Source: Amia ocellicauda (lineage: Eukaryota > Chordata > Actinopteri > Amiiformes > Amiidae). From it: a DNA stretch of 64,000 bases. This document shows positions 49,301 through 60,489 of this stretch, piece after piece. Made by a program: the position numbers and the translations under genes. Position 1 is the first letter of the stretch. Each line of letters begins with the position of its first letter. The notes under the pieces are model-generated. The model worked only from the letters and a program-made list of their open reading frames with translations, did not search any database and had not been told where the DNA came from. The DNA is taken from the NCBI RefSeq assembly GCF_036373705.1, contig NC_089854.1, positions 29,446,725 through 29,510,724 on the forward strand, given 5' to 3'.

Positions 49301-50596
49301 GTTTACTATTCCAATGGGTAATACATCTGAATGCTAACTTATTGAAAACAGTGAGAAACCACAGGCACCGGGGATGATCCTGAGAAAATATTTTTAGTAA
49401 TAAATGTGGAAACCCATGAGTAGATTATCTGACGGTTCACTTGCTAATACAAACAAGGAGCATCTAAAACATCTAAAATGTGGTGTTTGACCGGCATCAC
49501 ATGATCTAGACAGTATTTACTACAATACAAATATATATAACGGTAATATAGTAAGTAAGTAAGTACATAAATAAAATAAAAATACATTACAGTATGGACT
49601 GATGTCTGAAGAGAAAAGGGAAATATGAACATAACTTTCTCATTTGGATTGTTTTCCATGTATTTATCAAGGACTGCTAAAGAGTTATTAGCAATGACAC
49701 AGAGAACCATAAACACCATGCAAGTTATAAATGTAAGATCACTGTAGCGATAAGGAAATTTGAAGCATGAATATGCTCACACTCCAAGAAGTCACATGAA
49801 GTCTGTTTAATATCATATCTACATTACATCCTTCACTTATATATGTATAAAAATGTGAGTTGTAAAAAAAAAAAAAAGAAATAAATCGAAACCGAGCAAT
49901 AAAAATGCAGTCATGCAAAATTCTTCAGATTGTAACATATCACATGATTGTTTGTAGGCCTTGTTTTATGTTGTAACAGTTATAATCCCTTTACTGCATT
50001 TCATGGATTAATTCAAATAACATTCACTTTAAAATGGGACATATACCTTTAAGTTAAAATTCAATATCACTTATCTATGACTCCCAATCCCTGATGACAG
50101 TGGACTCTTAACACAATCAGAAATTATACTGCAAATGCCTATAAAATGAATGCTATGTAACAGAAACATTCAGGAAAACATTAAATGTGTTCAATTAAAA
50201 CATTTCATTTGTAACAATAACAATACTAATAGCAGCATCAGAATTAGTATAAAGAACAGCTTTGTTTTAATAAATACCCAAAATACGAACTGCATAAATT
50301 CTATACAAACATGGTTCTGTTCAATCCCACCAATTCAGAGTTATATAAACACCTTGTTCTTTTGTTTTTTGTCTTTAAAAATACAACATGCACTGTTTGA
50401 CTGAGAACTTACTGCAGCCATCTCGAGAGCCGAGCTGAGTTAGACGCGCAGCGCAAGTGAGGAGACAGGTGGGCCGATCAGTTTCTCTTACCTGTTTGCC
50501 TTGCAGGAGGGTTATCAATAGCAGGAGAGCTGACTGGGTCACAATGTAGAGAGACAGTCTCCTCCCACTGAACCAGGTTACAGACGTGGTGACCAT
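33361..50596 (-). CDS. glp2r: Glucagon-like peptide 2 receptor (13 exons)
   Basis: A class B (secretin family) Gs-coupled receptor for the gut hormone GLP-2, at the plasma membrane. CDS exons: 50492-50596, 45101-45191, 44171-44275, 42666-42790, 40599-40705, 39540-39696, 39121-39280, 37011-37071, 36362-36431, 35714-35802, 35303-35438, 34672-34713, 33361-33693. Every junction is GT/AG and in phase, giving 526 aa. Exon 1 starts at GCCATGG (strong Kozak; upstream in-frame TGA) and encodes a signal peptide (LLLLITLL). The hormone-binding domain has the six family cysteines (KANC, IYCNG, ACWP, VPCPP, RVCTE, SECAT) and NGT/NVS glycosylation sites. Seven helices follow: TM1 in exon 5, TM2 [16 protein letters not shown]3 [17 protein letters not shown]4 with VVPW, TM5 [19 protein letters not shown]6 [20 protein letters not shown]7 [10 protein letters not shown]. 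The 42-bp exon 12 is typical of class B receptors. The tail end EEILEESET resembles the GLP2R C-terminus, which decides against GLP1R or GCGR. Two Tc1 elements lie in its introns. Confidence 0.95.
36598..36720 (-). mobile_element. L2 LINE 3' tail with (TTA)n
   Basis: A TTA run (about 36598-36650) is followed by TCCAGGGCGACTTACAACAT, the L2 3' tail in antisense. A short, 5'-truncated insertion in a glp2r intron. Confidence 0.7.
37129..38584 (+). mobile_element. Tc1-like transposon copy A, internally deleted
   Basis: Flanked by TA (37127-37128 and 38585-38586) and bounded by CAGTAAGGG / CCCTCACTG inverted ends. The transposase frame opens at MAKTKEL (37451) and reads through WSDETK, then breaks. 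Compared with the copy at 40941-42527, about 86 bp around 37938 are missing, covering the [14 protein letters not shown] region, and this shifts the frame. The second half ([19 protein letters not shown]) is in another frame to 38378. The left inner direct repeat is also lost near 37305. It lies in the glp2r intron 37072-39120, antisense to the gene. Confidence 0.93.
38788..38866. repeat. (CTT)n microsatellite
   Basis: About 26 TTC/CTT units with one strand all pyrimidine, in a glp2r intron. Such tracts can form triplex DNA and vary in length. Confidence 0.9.
39369..39410. repeat. (AT)n plus T run
   Basis: About sixteen AT units followed by a T tract, 90 bp upstream (in plus coordinates) of glp2r exon 7, within the intron. 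Confidence 0.85.
40206..40430. mobile_element. Short interspersed repeat with inverted ends
   Basis: It begins GATTCCCAATCCTGGTGCTG and ends with CCAGGATGGGGAACCACTG, which are near inverted copies. The inside, GTTTTCGTTCCACATGAGCTC, matches a motif I recall from a common fish non-autonomous repeat. No coding content. In a glp2r intron. Confidence 0.55.
41178..41260. repeat. 83-bp near-perfect palindrome in the transposon leader
   Basis: Arms 41178-41218 and 41220-41260 are inverted copies (CTTTTATACAGGTAACGAGC on the left) with almost no loop. Each outer edge carries TATAAAAG or its complement. The same structure is at 37319-37401 and 58520-58603 in the other two copies. Confidence 0.9.
41310..42323 (+). 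CDS. Tc1/mariner-superfamily transposase, DD34E, intact
   Basis: A DNA transposase that cuts and reinserts the element at TA. The start is the Kozak-like CCACCATGG at 41310, giving 337 aa; the open frame extends 28 codons upstream, but that part falls in the palindrome. Paired helix-turn-helix domains occupy about residues 1-115 ([20 protein letters not shown], then [14 protein letters not shown]). The catalytic triad is Asp153 (WSDETK), Asp241 (QHDNDPKHT) and Glu276 (LNPIENLW), with 34 residues between the last two. The glycine-rich box [14 protein letters not shown] is present. It ends [10 protein letters not shown]. No stop or frameshift is visible, so it may still encode active enzyme. 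Confidence 0.95.
   Translation: MAKTKELSKDVRDKTVDLHKAGMGYKTIAKQLGENVTTVGAIIRKWKKRKITVSLPRSGAPCKISPRGVSMIMRTVRNQPRTTREDLVNDLKAAGTIVTRKTIGNTLRCEGLKSCSSRNVPLLKKAHAQARLKFANEHLNDSEEKWVKVLWSDETKIELFGINSTRRVWRRRNDPKNTIPTVKHGGGNIMLWGCFSAKGTGQLHRIKGTMDGAMYRQILGENLLPSARALKMGRGWVFQHDNDPKHTVKATKEWLKKKHIKVLEWPSQSPDLNPIENLWRELKVRVAKRQPRNLNDLERICKEEWDKIPPEMCANLVANYKKCLTSVIANKGFATKY
46240..46320. repeat. (TTA)n microsatellite
   Basis: About 26 TTA units with one TCA interruption near 46303. It translates to poly-Leu in one frame; that ORF is an artefact. Confidence 0.9.
48290..48365 (-). mobile_element. Degenerate L2-tail-like piece
   Basis: A TTATTATTA run followed by CAAGGCAACCTACAAGGTTT resembles the antisense L2 3' tail seen at 36598-36720. 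Weak, and short. Confidence 0.35.
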
Positions 50597-52159
50597 GGCA
50601 CACTGATTACACAAGCTCCAAAATGCGCCCTTCCTCACACGTCATCCATAAGGCATCTATGACACCTGTCTGCGGACGTTCTTTCAGTCACTTCAGGTGT
50701 GCTGTGTTTCCAGTTCATGTATGTGAAGGAGAGACCCCTTCTGAGGCAAAAAAAAAGCACTGGGTCTCTTTCTCCTGTCTTCTCAGGTCCCACGGTTAAC
50801 TGTAGAGGCTTATAATCCACCGGCTTTCCGTGCTGTCCCAGAACCAGCACTGACAGTGTCTGCCCAGTTTCACACACAAGTAGTTTGCCTCCTCTTACTC
50901 CCTAGCCAATCAAGATAAGACAGGGAAAGTCAAGAAGTATCCAAGCAGAAGCGGTGATTAAGGGCATAGGACAGCAAGTGAAAGTTTAAATGCTGTGAAA
51001 GCCCTGCAACAGTTCAGGAAAGTATTTTTGTACATAGTTCAAAAAGTCAGCAGTTATATGCCAATGGTTGCAATCCTGAATGTTACCATGTACTGTAGAC
51101 CCAAAAGGGAAAGCAACAAGCAACTGTAAAAGTGTGTTAACTTTGAGCAGCGAGTGATGTTTCACAGAATTTTGCAATTTCAACACTTAATAGGTGTAAT
51201 ACAAATACATTTGATATCATATCATTGTGTATATTGAAATTTTTTATTAGGTTTTCATCTCCCTTGGTTGTACATAGTATGTTTTGTACTGATTTATAAA
51301 GTTCAATGGGACATTTGCTCATTATGACAAACAAATCTTAACATGTTCTTTAAAAACAAACTCATCCACAGAAATCAGATTTCAGCTGAAACCCCACCGG
51401 ATATCTCTAATGATCACCAGGCAAATGGTCGTACTGTGTTCATTTGATTTTTTGTACATTATGTTTTCCATGTCATCCTGCTCAGCCTTTTCCCTCTGGC
51501 ACTGTTACTTCTGATGGCAGTAATGAAACATTTGAACCTGGAGAAAACTTAATTTCAGGTCAGGGATCCAAAACAGATGATTATATTAATGTCACAGGCT
51601 CTTTGTATATGCTACTCTGTTGTTCTTGCTTGCACTGGTTTGAAAGTGCACTCTGTACTCAAGAAAATCAATGCCAAACCTGGACCCCATAGACCAAAAA
51701 AAAACAATGAATTACATGAAAGCTACAGCCAACCCAGAGGAGCATGGAAAGCTGAATTCTCAGAATAAAATCAATACAAAACAAATGGACAAAAAAAAGA
51801 ATGGGTTGATGCACATAGAAGAATACGTTATGCCATTGCAAGAGCGACCTACAGAGGGAATGCTCCATACACAAGAAAAATGTTTCATTATTGGACCAAA
51901 CAGATCCCAAGAGACAGAGAACAATGAAAATGACAGAATGAAGACGTGAAAAGGCAAAGAAACAAGTGTTTGGAAAAATCCCGGGATAGCTCTTCATCCA
52001 GGAGTGGACTGACTGAAAATCATAATGATATGAATAGACGTGTGTATCCTGAGGTTTTATTTTTAGACTTCAGTGATCAGTGATTTTAGGTTCCTTGCAT
52101 AGAGAGAAAATAGAAAGGTAAATTAAAATAAAGAACTTGTGTTTTTGTTTTTATATATA
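50597..52159. other. Upstream of glp2r
   Basis: The glp2r 5' UTR and promoter should lie just right of 50596, but no start site or TATA box is clear. Open frames at 51444-51949 have no domain or splice support. Confidence 0.35.
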
Positions 52160-52460
52160 CACTACCGGTCAAAAGTTTTAGAACACCTAACTGTTTCTAG
52201 TTTTTATTGAAATATTCACAGTTTAATCTCTCAGTGTACTCTGAAATGAAAGCATAGAACAAATAAACAATTGGAGATAAAAAATAAATCATCAAATCCT
52301 TTTGTTTAACAAAATTGAACCCCTTAAGCTGACAAACCCCTTAAAAGGCCACCAAATCCCTGTGCTTCTCTTCAATCCCATGTGTACTCTTCACTGTTGT
52401 GTTGTTTGCCAAGTGTTTGGTATCCCATGAAAGCTGAGACTTTCAGATTTCTAACGATGT
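52160..52460 (+). mobile_element. Tc1-like terminal fragment (third type)
   Basis: It starts at a TA with CACTACCGGTCAAAAGTTTT, the terminal sequence widespread among fish Tc1-like elements. The subterminal region continues for about 300 bp with no transposase and no visible second end. The right boundary is uncertain. Confidence 0.65.
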
Positions 52461-55400
52461 GAAGCATTCTCTAATGTGAAAATTGTCTTTTTTATACCGC
52501 CGCATTTACGCCCCCTCCACATTCTGAAATGGGGGGGTGGGGAGATACTTGGTCTGAGTAGGAATACAAAATCTCAGAAAATATTGATAATTATGACATA
52601 TTCTGGAACCAGACAGTCTACTGATCAAAACAAGACCATCTACATTTTGGCAGAAGCAACACACACCTGTAGAGAGCTCAAAATGTCAAGATGGAAAACT
52701 AATACACGATGATTTTACATAATTGGATCTGAACTTGTCTGTGTTTGATAGAACATCAAATAATATATACTGGATTAATCATTAGGTTGTTCTGAACAAA
52801 ACAAGCCTATTCGATCCCTATTCGATCCTATCGAAAATTAGTGATCTGTGACCATCAGAATGAATTTTTGAAATACATGGTCATAACAGTTTAAAAATGG
52901 ACATGTAATTTGTGTCTATAAACTCTTACACATGAATAGTTTTCTAACTTATATATACTTTAAGCCACAACCAAGTAGACAATATTTAAGTGTAATAGAC
53001 ATAAAGCTGACAAATTGTGTATATGTATGTCTTATGAGCAAATGGACTGCATCAAACATCTTTTTATGCATAGATTTCAAAGAGCGCTTCAGTCAGTGTT
53101 CACTGCTTTCACTTGGCTATTGCAGGGGAAAGAACTGCGGCAATTCACAACAGCAGGAAATGATCATCAAGACATTTCTTGTGAGACACGATGATCTTGG
53201 CAATAACATGTAGCACTTCAAGCACATTTATCACTCTTATAGTCACCCCAAATGCTTGGCTCTACACTGATTCTCACCTGCATTTTCAAATCTGAATGCA
53301 AGAAAAATGTCAAAAGAAACATGACTTCATTCAAAGGTTGATTATAGTTTAATTGTATATTATCACTCCCTTCCAAACCCCTTAAGACATTTTACTATAT
53401 AATCCCTCCAATCATAGTACTAAGTAAATATAAAAATATAAATTGCACCATACTTCATTTGTTTTCATTTAAGACTTCATAACATTCCATGTATTGACAA
53501 AGGGTTTCAAGTTGCCAAAGGCAACACTAGTTCTCAATAACAAAACCTTCAGTAGAATTGAGGAAAAACAAAAGACATCCCAGGTATTCACAGTACAAAT
53601 TATAAGATTACTTTTTCTGAGAGCTTTGTTGTTGTTGTTGTTGTTTTACTCTGGAGATGCAGTTAAAGTTATAGTTAAATATGTTTCAGCATGACTAGAC
53701 AAAAGATAACCTTGAAACAATCCAATACAGTAAAGGTAAAGATTGGTCATTGTTCATCCAAAGCATGCTGAACTCAAACCATCTCAGTTAATTTCCTATA
53801 AGCGACAAAATAAAAAAAGAAAGGAATAAACAGAGACTGTACGTAAGGTAGAATGATAAAAGTGAAGAAAAGGTTTGGACAAAAATAACTTGCTGAATGC
53901 TACAAAGTGTTCATTCGATTGAAATTTCATGAATATATGCCATTGCCATTTTATTATCACGTAGCATTAAATCATTCTTGGGCAATCAATATGAATACAA
54001 CAATGAGACGAATTGATAAGGCTAGACACGGACAGTTCTTATTATATGGCTGTTGTGTTAAACCAGCTTCTTTGAGGTCTATATTTATCTGGAATATATA
54101 CAGTTCAATTTCATGAACAGAAACCCAAATAAAACCAAAAAAGTTGTTAAAAAAGTCTACAGAATCTCACTATAGTCTTTCTTTAATAAAAATAAACACC
54201 AGACAAAAACTGATGGCATATTTACAACCTTTTCCTTGGAAGTCCAGCACAGAAAAGTAAATCTGTTAGCAATGTATTGAACTATGAAAAGGAAATCGGA
54301 TTCTGTTGCTCTAACAAGATGTGCGGTCCATGGAGATACCAGGGGCTTATCGCAGTGAGTACTGTGCAATACATTACAAAGCATATGTCTCTTTTCTCAG
54401 CAAGTGAAAAGATGTCGTCTGTAGTTTTCAAAATGCACTTTTTGTTGTTGCAGATAAGCCCAAACAAACAGTGGGTCTCGAGTCAAGTATTTATTTTCCT
54501 TATATTGTCCACAAATATGAGAAGAAGATATTGTATTTCTCTGTTCTTGATTTTGTATTAAGCATGAGCATTTTGCTGCCAGACTTGATCAAATAAATGC
54601 ATCAATAAACACACATAAATAAATCTGACTGTAATAAGAAATATACAATAAAATATATAAAATATATAATTCACAGACAAGTTTAGCTACTAGATATTTT
54701 CCTTTTGGGAGAGATTTGATAAAATACTATTTGTCAAGGGTAATTTTGGTATTCTTGCTATATTTTTTTATTTGGGTGAAATTATAAACCTCAATCCATT
54801 CAATGCACAGTTATTCTTCTGCAACATATCAGCCAAAATTTGGGGAATTTCTCAGAAAATAACATTTACCTTTAAACATTTTAAGACCTGCTTTTTAGTA
54901 TCAGTCTGATATTTCTGGTTAGAAGCAACATTGAAATCATCCCCTTTACTAGATGAAGTGAAGAAACATAGAATTATGTAAGCAAATAGAAAGTATCCTG
55001 CCATAAACAATAATTAATGATATGCTGATGGTGTCTTATAATAGTTCTTGCATAGTTTAAAGCAAAATTCCCATGACCTCTTTGCTCAAGACTAAGAAGT
55101 ATATTACTCAAGCAGTCATTAGATACGTGTGATAGGGACTGTTGCTCCAAATATATTAAAGTAGTTCAAGTATCCAGTTCAAGTCTTAGATAATAGACTC
55201 CATCTTATGCCATTGCTGAGACTACACATACCATGATCATTCTGAATATTCAAAAACAAAAAACAAAGAAAAAAAACAATGAATGTTGTAGATTCTTCAA
55301 TTACAAAAACCATTACCCATTACTGTGAACCTATTTAAAGATGGAAAGCACAATAGGCAATAGTCACCTTTGAAGAAAGAAAAAGAAAGAAAGAAAGAAA

Positions 55401-57476
55401 GACCAAAGACTTTCTGTGGTAGAGAAAAATTAAGTCCATAGAGGAAAAAACTAGGGTAATACATTTGACTGCTTTGTGGGCCAGAATATATTAATTATTT
55501 TCTAATGATCATAGCTTTCCTATATATAGAACATTGCGCCTATTTTACAGTATACTTGCAAATATATATACTTCTTCTAAGGAGGCATCTCTTGAGAGAC
55601 CCATTACAGGCCCTAAAGTCTTCACAAGATGAATATGACATGAATATTACATTGATTCAATTCTCTCTGCTCCAAAAAAGAAAGTTCCCAGCCAGGAATA
55701 TATAAAAAGGCAACAGATTAATTATGTGTTCTCTTTGGCTATGGGATATATACAAATAGAAAGTTAACAGAATGGTAAAGTCACTTGTTTTAGTGATGCA
55801 CTCTGCCTCTAAACTACAGTGTATTGCAGGAGTCACACATTTAGCAGGGGCATTGCAGCAGAGACCATTTGGATGTTAACATATATTTGTTCAGTGTAAG
55901 CCCTAGCCCATGTATACATTCCATTACAGGCTTTCATATACTTCAGCAATGAAAATGAATAAATAGTAGAAATCAGTGTGGTTTATGATATTCTCAATTT
56001 AGAGATTATAGTGGACTGTAACTTTAAGAAATAGAAACCACTACTATATAGAAGTTTTTTGCTGTTGGTAGAGCAAGTGAAGTCATGGTGTCAGCTGTAA
56101 TGAAGGTAATGCTAAACCAGTTTAAAATAGAATGTTTAATACAAAAATACAGTAGCATGTAAAATATGGCCACAATGTTCACTTTTAGCCCTTTGCTGTT
56201 TACATTTGAAGTTATTAAACTCGTTCAATGGCAAGGCTTACTGAGAAACCTAATCTCAAAAAAATGTCTGGCAATCCCCGTTCTAACCACTGACAGGCGA
56301 AAGAGAAAATAAATGCATTTGGAACAGATTCCATTAATAAAAGAAATAAAAGTAGGTTTGAGAAAGCTAATGGTGAGCAATTACACAAAAAATCCAAACA
56401 AATCTTTAAAGCAGCGATTGCGTTAATGATCTAGAATATATGTTTTTTCAGAAGTCTCATTAGGTTAATAGAGTCCAATTGCTTTTTTTTTACCCATCAT
56501 GCTTTTTCCTCACATCGTCTCTTAGTATTCAAACATAAGGGGACATGGTATGTGGGAATATATATTCTAAAGCCTGGAACAACCAATTCAATTGCTGTGT
56601 GACCTTTCACTGACCTAGGCAAATTAAGGTTAATAGAAATACAAGCAAACAAACAAAAAACAAACACACGCACACATAAGTATATATACAGAGAGAGGAA
56701 AAACAATCCCATTTGTTAGAATATGCCATTCTCTTGGCTAGCAGGCAGTAAGGACTTTTGTCGACACAGCTGGAAATTCATAATGTGAATTAAGTACATT
56801 GAGAGAGCAGTAAATGGCAATGACTTAATATAGTAAATACAATTGATAGTGGCTGCACAGTATAACATTTCTGACCTCACTGGGCATCTGGATCACATGA
56901 GGAAGTGATTGATTGTGGTCAAAATCAACCCATTGATTTGCATCAAGTGCTTTAATATGAAACAGGCTGCTTTTGAGATGATTACCAGCCATACGAAATC
57001 AAGGTCTGGCAATGCTGTTGATGCTTTCTTTAGGAAAAGCACAGCCTAAGTACCCAAGTAGTGTTCAATGTGTCGTTTAACAAGGCTACATCATTTAATT
57101 TGCATAACAGAGACTAATGTACGTTTTAGTGCTTTGTCATGAAAGTGCTAATGGATTAACCTTCTAAGAAAATAAACAAACAAAACAAGACTGATTTGAA
57201 TTTAATGCTACTGAATTGTAATTTTAAGCAAGAACTGATATATCTCAAACATGGCTCACCAAAGTGTAAATCCATAATATCATAAATTCATTCATTATGA
57301 TGCAATTTTATGATGCTTAAAAAGCTGGAGGTTAAGAGAGTTCAACAAATATATAAAAGTGGGTTAACATCTCTCGTGTGAATAAAGTGGACAGTTCTCG
57401 TCATCATATTAAAAAAATAAAATACTGCAGCACTGGAAAAAGAAAAGAGGAGGTATTCCAAAACATACAAGGACTG
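52461..57476. other. Intergenic, no supported gene
   Basis: AT-rich sequence with simple repeats: a GTT run near 53627-53645 and an AAAG run near 55378-55403. Only chance-length ORFs are present. Confidence 0.4.
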
Positions 57477-58839
57477 AAACCCTTGTTGGCAATCACAGAG
57501 GTCAGACGTTTCTTGTAGTTGGACACCAGGTTTGCACACATCTCAGGAGGGATTTTGTCCCACTCCTCTTTGCAGATCCTCTCCAAGCCATTAAGGTTTC
57601 GAGGCTGACATTTGGCAACTCGAACCTTCAGCTTCCTCCACAGATTTTCTATGGGTTTAAGGTCTGGAGACTGGCTAGGCCACTCCAGGACCTTAATGTG
57701 CTTCTTCTTGAGCCACTCCTTTGTTGCCTTGGCTGTGTGTTTTGGGTCATTGTCATGCTGGAATACCCATCCACGACCCATATTCAATGCCCTGGTGAGG
57801 GAAGGAGGTTCTCACCCAAGATTTGACGGTACATGGCCCTGTCCATCGTCCCTTTGATGCAGTGCAGTTGTCCTGTCCCCTTAGAAGAAAAACACCCCCA
57901 AAGCATAATGTTTCCACCTCCATGTTTGACGGTGGGGATGGTGTTCTTGGGGTCATTCCTCCTCCTCCAAACACGGCGAGTTGAGTTGATGCCAAAGAGC
58001 TCGATTTTGGTCTCATCTGACCACAACACTTTCACCCAGTTCTCCTCTGAATCATTCAGATGTTCATTGGCAAACTTCAGACGGACTTTACATGTGCTTT
58101 CTTGAGCAGGGGGACCTTGCGGACACTGCAGGATTTCAGTCCTTCACGGCGTAGTGTGTTACCAATTGTTTTCTTGGTGACTATGGTCCCAGCTGCCTTG
58201 AGATCATTAACAAGATCCTCCCGTGTAGTTCTGGGCTGATTCCTCACCCTTCTCATGATCATTGAAACTCCACGAGATGAGATCTTGCATGGAGCCCCAG
58301 ACCGAGGGAGACTGACAGTTATTTTGTGTTTCTTCCATTTGCGAATAATCGCACCAACTGTTGTCACCTTCTCACCAAGCTGCTTGGCGATGGTCTTGTA
58401 GCCCATTCCAGCCTTGTGTAGGTCTACAATCTTGTCCCTGACATCCTTGGACAGCTCTTTGGTCTTGGCCATGGTGGAGAGTTTGGAATCTGATTGATTG
58501 ATTGCTTCTGTGGACACGTGTCTTTTATACAGGTAACGAGCTGAGATTAGGAGCACTCCCTTTAAGAGAGTGCTCCTAATCTCAGCTCGTTACCTGTATA
58601 AAAGGCTCCTGGGAGCCAGAAATCTTGCTGATTGATAGGGGATCAAATACTTATTTCACTCATTAACATGGAAATCAATTTATAACTTTTTTGAAATGCG
58701 TTATTCTGGATTTTTTTGTTGTTATTCTGTCTCTCACTGTTAAAATACACCTACCATTAAAATTATAGACTGATCATTTCTTTGTCAGTGGGCAAACGTA
58801 CAGAATCAGCAGGGGATCAAATACTTTTTTTCCTCACTG
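57477..58839 (-). mobile_element. Tc1-like transposon copy C, 3'-truncated
   Basis: The 5' end is complete at the right (TA at 58840-58841, inverted end TCCTCACTG, palindrome at 58520-58603). The transposase opens with MAKTKEL near 58472, shifts frame by one base near 58088 (after KKAHVK), and continues in another frame through [14 protein letters not shown] and a mutated [11 protein letters not shown]. Homology stops at about 57477, just before the C-terminus, so the 3' inverted repeat is missing. Inactive. Confidence 0.93.
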
Positions 58840-58841
58840 TA

Positions 58842-60354
58842 TGTATAATATGGAATGATTGAACCTTTTAGACTGGAACAAAGATTACAGACAAAATTGA
58901 CAAAGGACATTGAAACACAGGTCCACTAATTACTGACAACACTGGGGTTTGTGGTGGTGTGGGACAAACAGCCATAGGCATGCAATGAATACTGTCACTA
59001 GCTCTCAAGAAGATACTACATGTGGACCTGGGATCGCTTAACTACTAACAACCAGATGAATAAGGAGGTGACTAGCTACCTCTTAATTTGTTGATATTGA
59101 TCTGCAGTTACCAATTTCAAATCAGGTATTGATCACCAGTAAAACATGTTAAAAGATTACATTTGCATGAGATGCACAACTATACATTTAGTCACTTAAT
59201 TTCCACAAGGCAGCTTGATAACTGTGGCAGTTATTCCACCTGTAGCAGTTGAAAAACATAATTTTAGTCCTATAAATTGAGGGACTACTTTAATTTCAGC
59301 ACTGCGTCTTTTATTTAAATACTGAGTTAGGTAATATCAACTGTAAGTAAAGCTGTCACGGGTGTTTTATACATTTTGTAAACAATTGACATACTTTGGA
59401 AAATAGCCTCCCGTACAAGACCATCTGCTGTGAAATGTTTATTAGCAGCTGTAAATGGATCAGAATGTGTTTGGTCAAGTGGACAGGCGATAGCTGGGAG
59501 TCACAAAACATGGGCCTCCTGGATGTATAAACTGTTTGTTTTACTAAAAAAATAAAAATAAAAATACTTTTTCCTGTCTGTCTAAGCTTTTTGTACACAC
59601 ACGGAAGGCTAAAATCACTGTCCTGCCTAATTATAGGAGTGGTGCTTATTTTAATATCAATTCGTATAGCTGTAATACTGTAGTGAGACATAAGACATTC
59701 AAGTGGAGGCTATTTGGCCCAAATGACTAATTTGGTTGCTCGTAGCTAATCAGTTACAGGTTCTTACCCAGCTGTTTAAAGGGTTACAGTGAGTCTATTT
59801 CAATTACATTGCTAGGGAATTTATTCAAGACTCTGAATAATGAAATGCTTCCAATTTTCTCACAGTGGCAACCAGAGGACCCTTAATTGGTTTAGTAGGC
59901 CCCCATTTGTTAGTTTTTCCTTTTTCTCTCTTGTACCTCAATTTTAGTAAATGTAATGTATAAATATATATAGTAATGCAATTACCTTTGTAACGGTGTG
60001 GATATGTAGAATATTTGCATAGTAGTCTATGTTAAACCATGTAAGTTGCCTTGAATAAAGATTGCTAAATAATGCCAGAGTTGTAAAAATTACTACTACT
60101 AATAATAATAATGAGTTAACCAATGGATTGTGAAAGGGGTTCTGCCAAATTGATGCTCTGAACACTGTAGGAGTGATACTGTACGCTGGTGTATTGGTAC
60201 ACCTAAGGCCACTTCTGTCTTCACTAAAGGTTACCTGTCTGACTTATTGTGCACTTTGGCCCCAAAGCCAAAATTAAAGTCAAAAAGAATTGCAATATTT
60301 CCAAAATGTTTTATCAAAAAGTTGATCAAACATGCAGGTAAAATTCCAGATGAT
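58842..60354. other. Intergenic, no supported gene
   Basis: Apart from the CR1-like piece at 59690-59880, no gene or clear repeat is seen. Confidence 0.4.
59690..59880 (-). mobile_element. Degenerate CR1-like LINE 3' fragment
   Basis: GTGGAGGCTATTTGGCCCAA followed by TTTGGTTGCTCGTAGCTAA matches the layout of the CR1 tail at 28752-28830 with many differences. An old copy. Confidence 0.5.
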
Positions 60355-60489
60355 TCAATAAAGACAATCACAAACCTCATAAAAAAGTAAGAGGATGGCC
60401 AATAAAAATGCAACATAAAAGAGAGCAACAGTTACAAAAGCAATCCAGGATTCATTCATCTCCATAATGACAGCACACTTATCCTCCAT
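60355..60489 (-). CDS. Candidate 44-aa single-pass membrane protein or first exon
   Basis: From the ATG at 60489 to the TGA at 60355 runs a 44-codon frame. It has an acidic start (MEDKCAVIMEMNESW), a run of about 22 hydrophobic residues (AFVTVALFYVAFLLAILLLF) and a Cys-rich end. GAG|GTTTGT at codon 38 could be a weak splice donor, making this a first coding exon instead. No family recognised and no second exon found. A frame of this length can arise by chance; the coherent membrane segment is the only support. Confidence 0.22.
   Translation of the reverse strand: MEDKCAVIMEMNESWIAFVTVALFYVAFLLAILLLFYEVCDCLY

Larger units (their letters stand above)
45192..50491. other. glp2r intron 1
   Basis: A 5.3-kb AT-rich intron. 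It contains a TAA microsatellite (about 45298-45322), a long TTA tract (46240-46320) and an L2-tail-like piece near 48290-48365. No exon is supported. Confidence 0.5.
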
